34,631 nt of DNA from positions 1-34,631 of the forward strand of contig DATFGL010000131.1 in assembly GCA_035249465.1 (NCBI GenBank). The letters are read 5' to 3'. The translations under genes and the position numbers were made by a program. This DNA comes from 66-474 sp035249465. Its GTDB lineage: Bacteria; Pseudomonadota; Gammaproteobacteria; Xanthomonadales; Rhodanobacteraceae. This document shows, one piece after another, positions 31,689-34,631 of this stretch; positions within the stretch are counted from its first letter, which is position 1, and each line of letters begins with the position of its first letter. A model generated the notes under the pieces. That model searched no databases. It worked only from the letters and a program-made list of their open reading frames with translations, and was not told where the DNA came from.

Positions 31689-33200
31689 TCAACCCGCACG
31701 TTCCCGCTCCATGCGTGATGTGCGTAGAACCATCGTTTCCGGCGGCGCCGCGGCGTGACTCAATGACAGCAGTCCGCCCACCAGCAGGGTGATCGCGGCG
31801 CCGATCGGCACGTACCAGGGGAACGCGAGCGCGTTGCCGTCGATCCTGACCTCGAGCACGATAACCGCCATCGAGACCAGCGTGGCCATGAATGCGATTG
31901 CACCGTCGCGCTGGTTGGCACGCTTGATCCACAGTCCCAGCAGGAATGCGCCCAGCAGTGCGCCGTAGGTGTAGCCGGTGATGCTCAACCCCAGCACCAC
32001 GACCGGATCGTCGGTGCGTGTAAACATCGACGCGAAGCCCACCAACGCGCCGCCCCAGACCAGCGTTGCGATCCGCGATACGCGCAGCATGGTCCGGTCG
32101 CTGTATTCGCGGCGCCGGAACAGGTGGACCAGGTCGGTGAGCGTCGAGTTCGACATCGAGTTGATGGCAGACGACAGCGAACCCATAGTTGCGCCGAGGA
32201 TGCCGGCGATCAGCAGGCCCGAAACGCCGGGTGGCAGGTCCCGAATGATGAACTCGGGAAACAACTGGTCCGGCGTGGCAAGCCCGAGTTGCGCGGGTGT
32301 CCGGCCGCCCCAGTGCAGCCACAACAACGTCCCGACCATCGAGAACAGTGCGAATTGCAGGGTGACGACCACCGCGCTGCCGATCATCGCCTTGCGACCG
32401 TCGGCGAGCGTCTTGCAGGCAAGTATCCGTTGCACCATCAACTGGTCGGCGCCGTGCGAGGCCATCGTGAACACCGCGCCGCCGAAGATCGCGGCGACGA
32501 ACGCGTACGGGCTGGTAAGGATGTGCGCATGGAAGTCGAACACCTCGAGTTTGCCGGCTGCGAACGCACTGCCGAGGCCGGACCACGGCGTACTTCCAAG
32601 CAGGATCGCGATGCTCAATATCGCGCCGCCGACGTACAGCAGCATCTGGATCGCATCGGTCCATACCACCGCTCGGATGCCGCCTGCATAGGTGTAGGCG
32701 ACCGTGATGCCTGCCAACACCACGATGATCTCGAAATAGCTCGCCTGCACGCCCGTTCCTGCGAGCAGCAGCGCGATCGGGATCGCGGCCGCAAACAGCC
32801 GCACGCCCTCGGCAAGCAGCCGGGTTGCCAGGAATGTCACCGACGCGAGCCCCTGCAGCGTGGACCCGAAGCGCAGTCCCAGATATTGATAGGCGCTGAC
32901 GAGATCTCCGCGGGCGTACAGCGGCAGCATCACGAACGCCACGAAGGTGCGCCCGATCATGTAGCCGATTCCGAGTTCGACGAAACCCCAGGCGCCGAGG
33001 TAGGCCACGCCGGGCACGCTGATCACCGTCAATGTCGAGGTTTCGGTGGCGACGACGGAGAAGCACACGACCCACCACGACAGGTTGCGTTCGCTGACGA
33101 AGTAGTCGTTGGCCGAGCGCTGCCGGCCGCTTATGCGCAATCCGATCGTGGCGATCACGACCAGGTACGCGACGATGACGAGCAGGTCGAGCGCGCGCAT
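31689..33200 (-). CDS. Sodium:solute symporter (SSS) family transporter
   Basis: A 503-residue inner-membrane transporter with about 13 hydrophobic segments and the LeuT-like SSS fold. It begins LDLLVIVAYLVVIATIG, has the SANDYFVSERNLSWW re-entrant segment, VVATETSTLTVISVPG, and the conserved YTYAGGIRAVVWTDAIQ helix. The later LGATMGSLSSAINSMSNS contains the Ser/Thr pair of the second sodium site. Substrates in this family include sugars and amino sugars. The position upstream of murA2-kinase-murQ and next to a TonB receptor suggests uptake of GlcNAc, MurNAc or a related saccharide (inference). The ATG at 33198-33200 has a weak ribosome site. Confidence 0.92.
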   Translation of the reverse strand: MRALDLLVIVAYLVVIATIGLRISGRQRSANDYFVSERNLSWWVVCFSVVATETSTLTVISVPGVAYLGAWGFVELGIGYMIGRTFVAFVMLPLYARGDLVSAYQYLGLRFGSTLQGLASVTFLATRLLAEGVRLFAAAIPIALLLAGTGVQASYFEIIVVLAGITVAYTYAGGIRAVVWTDAIQMLLYVGGAILSIAILLGSTPWSGLGSAFAAGKLEVFDFHAHILTSPYAFVAAIFGGAVFTMASHGADQLMVQRILACKTLADGRKAMIGSAVVVTLQFALFSMVGTLLWLHWGGRTPAQLGLATPDQLFPEFIIRDLPPGVSGLLIAGILGATMGSLSSAINSMSNSTLTDLVHLFRRREYSDRTMLRVSRIATLVWGGALVGFASMFTRTDDPVVVLGLSITGYTYGALLGAFLLGLWIKRANQRDGAIAFMATLVSMAVIVLEVRIDGNALAFPWYVPIGAAITLLVGGLLSLSHAAAPPETMVLRTSRMERERAG

Positions 33201-33277
33201 CAGACGGGCTTCATCGCGTGCGAGTCTGCATTCGTTGGGTGCGCCGACGATCGCGCGATCAGGTTCATGACGATCGA

Positions 33278-33306
33278 AAAATATCGGAAGTGGCGATGCC
33301 TGGCAA
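33278..33306 (-). promoter_or_regulatory. Candidate sigma-70 promoter for the symporter gene
   Basis: On the minus strand TTGCCA (33306-33301, five of six consensus) and TATTTT (33283-33278, four of six) are spaced by 17 bases. Transcription would start near 33271 with a leader of about 70 bases. The dyads at 33370-33411 lie 65-105 bases upstream. Confidence 0.45.
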
Positions 33307-33369
33307 AGTTGCCGTCTTCCATCACATGGGCCTGATGCCCGCGATTTATCGGGGAATCGGTGGGCCAGT

Positions 33370-33411
33370 CACAACCTTTGGTTATGCGACGTGCCAATCT
33401 TTTCATTGGCA
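33370..33411. promoter_or_regulatory. Two adjacent dyad sites in the divergent symporter/receptor control region
   Basis: Site 1 (33370-33386) reads CACAACC-TTT-GGTTATG, with seven-base arms and one mismatch. Site 2 (33392-33411) reads TGCCAAT-CTTTTC-ATTGGCA with perfect seven-base arms. They are five bases apart and sit between the symporter promoter and the TonB receptor gene. They could be operators for a regulator encoded elsewhere. The remainder of the 624-base spacer (33201-33824) contains a GC stem-loop, listed separately, and no gene I can support. Confidence 0.45.
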
Positions 33412-33620
33412 GCCTGACGGACCCGTGCTTAATCTCAAGGGCTACGGAGGGCGTGGCGATGTCTCATCCGAACACGCAGTTGGCAGTGCCGGGGGCTTCA
33501 GGCTTGGGGGATCACGGTCGTGGGACGACGTACGCACGGCGCGCTCTTGCGCTTGCCGTCTCCCGCCGGCATCCCGCGCGCTGGCCGGTATCTCCCGATG
33601 GCGGGAAGGCCGAACTTGAG

Positions 33621-33646
33621 CGCCCGCGCAGGCATGCTCGCGGGCG
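33621..33646. promoter_or_regulatory. GC-rich stem-loop in the receptor leader region
   Basis: CGCCCGCG (33621-33628) and CGCGGGCG (33639-33646) are perfect eight-base arms around a ten-base loop that contains the palindrome GCATGC. It lies about 180 bases before the receptor ATG. Its role is unknown; it may fold in the leader mRNA if transcription starts upstream of it. Confidence 0.35.
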
Positions 33647-33824
33647 TGTGCGGCGCAGGTATTCAAGGGGCCGGCGCGGCCTGGTCGCGGATGGGGCCCA
33701 CGCGAACGCGCCACGCGTTCGAAAGTTCGCTATTTGTTGAATGTTTCCGGGGATGCGTCGAGCAGCAAGAAAATCGCTGCCGGGGTGTCGTTGTGCAGGT
33801 TTCAAGGAGTGGGGTGCAAATCAC

Positions 33825-34631
33825 ATGAACAACAGCAGACTGTCGCGCAGGTTGCGTCGCAATGGCTTCATCCAGCGCAAGGCGCTGGCGCTGGCGATCG
33901 GCGGAACGATCGCACTCGCTTTCAGCGGCGGCGCGCTCGCGCAGGCCGTGAATGGCACCATCCAGGGCAGGGTGCCGGTCGCTCCCAACGAGGCGATCCA
34001 GATCACCGGTGGCGCCGGATTCAACCGCACCGTCACGGTCGGGCCATCCGGCCAATACTCGATCGCCCTGCCGGTCGGCACCTATACCGTGTCGTTGTTG
34101 CAGGACGGCAAAGTGGTGCAAAGCCAGACCAACGTGGCGCCGGTGGCCGCGGGTGCGGTGACGGTCAACTTCACGTCCACGACCGCCAACGTCCAGACCC
34201 TCAACACCGTGGATGTCAGGGCCACGGTCCCCACGATCGACGTGACCACCACCAACCAGGTCACGACGATTACGCAGCAGCAATTGCAGCAGTTGCCGTT
34301 GCAGCGCACGGCGGAGGACATCGCGATGCTGGCACCGGGCGTCCAGCCGGGCTCAGCGGTGCTGGTCGGCGGACCGCTGGGCACTCCGGCGGTGACGTTC
34401 GGCGGCGCTTCGACCGCCGAGAATTCGTACTTCATCGACGGCATGCTGTCGAGCGCGGTGCTCGACGACCAGGGCGGCATCGGGCTGCCGTACAACTCGA
34501 TCGAGCAGCAACAGACTTTCATCTCGGGCTACGGCGCCAAGTACGGTCGATCGATCGGCGGCGTGATCAACCAGATCGGCAGGAGCGGATCGAACGAGTG
34601 GCACTTCGGTGTCCGCGCGCAGTGGTCGCCG
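33825..34631 (+). CDS. TonB-dependent outer-membrane receptor, N-terminal part (3' end outside window)
   Basis: The first 269 residues were translated from the ATG at 33825 to the window edge; AAGGAG lies about 16 bases upstream, rather far. After a long basic N-terminus and signal peptide (ALAIGGTIALAFSGGALAQ) comes a carboxypeptidase-regulatory-like domain (about 41-115: NGTIQGRVPVAPNE, then GQYSIALPVGTYTVSLL). The TonB plug follows, with TQQQLQQLPLQRTAEDIAMLAPGV, then FGGASTAENSYFIDGM, and QQTFISGYGAKYGRSIGGVINQ. This is the Oar-like class common in Xanthomonadales. It would import a ligand too large for porins; adjacency to the amino-sugar genes suggests a chitin or peptidoglycan fragment (inference). 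No TonB-box call is made. Confidence 0.9.
   Translation, partial: MNNSRLSRRLRRNGFIQRKALALAIGGTIALAFSGGALAQAVNGTIQGRVPVAPNEAIQITGGAGFNRTVTVGPSGQYSIALPVGTYTVSLLQDGKVVQSQTNVAPVAAGAVTVNFTSTTANVQTLNTVDVRATVPTIDVTTTNQVTTITQQQLQQLPLQRTAEDIAMLAPGVQPGSAVLVGGPLGTPAVTFGGASTAENSYFIDGMLSSAVLDDQGGIGLPYNSIEQQQTFISGYGAKYGRSIGGVINQIGRSGSNEWHFGVRAQWSP

Noticed and set aside
33320..33345. GG-N10-GC spacing upstream of the TonB receptor as a sigma-54 promoter
   Set aside because: Only the four invariant bases fit; TGGGCC...CCCGC does not match TGGCAC...TTGC.
1..34631. CRISPR arrays, tRNA or rRNA genes, prophage or integrase genes
   Set aside because: I saw no regularly spaced identical repeats, no tRNA/rRNA signatures and no phage or transposase coding sequence anywhere in the window.

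Overview
The window comes from a GC-rich gammaproteobacterium, most likely of the order Xanthomonadales (Rhodanobacter/Dyella/Xanthomonas-like). This is inferred from the base composition, from the gene order rpoN-hpf-hprK-rapZ-EIIA(Man)-HPr-EI, from the purM/purN/DUF3108 and DUF2066/CDP-alcohol transferase/AI-2E/hda neighbourhoods, from a TonB-dependent receptor with a carboxypeptidase-regulatory-like N-terminus, and from dispersed CGTCATyCCGG-type intergenic repeats. No sequence search was run.

Left part (1-12.9 kb), nearly all on the minus strand. A long gene train runs right to left: kdsD and kdsC (Kdo synthesis), lptC, lptA and lptB (LPS transport), rpoN (sigma-54), hpf (ribosome hibernation), hprK, rapZ, a mannose-type EIIA, HPr and enzyme I. 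The train encodes a phosphotransferase chain with an HPr kinase but no sugar permease, so it is probably regulatory. A DUF4139 protein and a partial enoyl-CoA isomerase-like gene follow at the left edge. The train is broken by repeats and hairpins: a degenerate repeat between kdsD and kdsC, a 465-base repeat-rich gap between hpf and hprK, and an 18-bp hairpin between EIIA and HPr. A good sigma-54 promoter lies between rpoN and hpf.

Middle part (12.9-20.7 kb). ibaG-murA run rightwards, divergent from kdsD. A 491-base hairpin-rich gap follows, then DUF3108, purN and purM leftwards, and then DUF2066, a CDP-alcohol phosphatidyltransferase, an AI-2E/PerM membrane protein and hda rightwards. The last three genes are joined by ATGA overlaps.

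Right part (20.9-25.96 kb). A class V aminotransferase of the alanine/serine-glyoxylate type sits directly upstream of glcD, glcE and glcF. Together they can oxidise glycolate to glyoxylate and transaminate it to glycine.

Far right (25.9-34.6 kb). This is the most interesting block. A leftward series encodes a sodium/solute symporter, a second complete MurA, a BadF-type amino-sugar kinase, the MurNAc-6-phosphate etherase MurQ and a secreted GH20 hexosaminidase. It is divergent from a TonB-dependent receptor that runs off the window. It reads as an uptake and salvage system for peptidoglycan or chitin amino sugars. The oddity is a biosynthetic enzyme (MurA) translationally coupled to the enzymes that undo the MurNAc ether. 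The divergent 624-base control region holds two adjacent dyad sites that could be operators.
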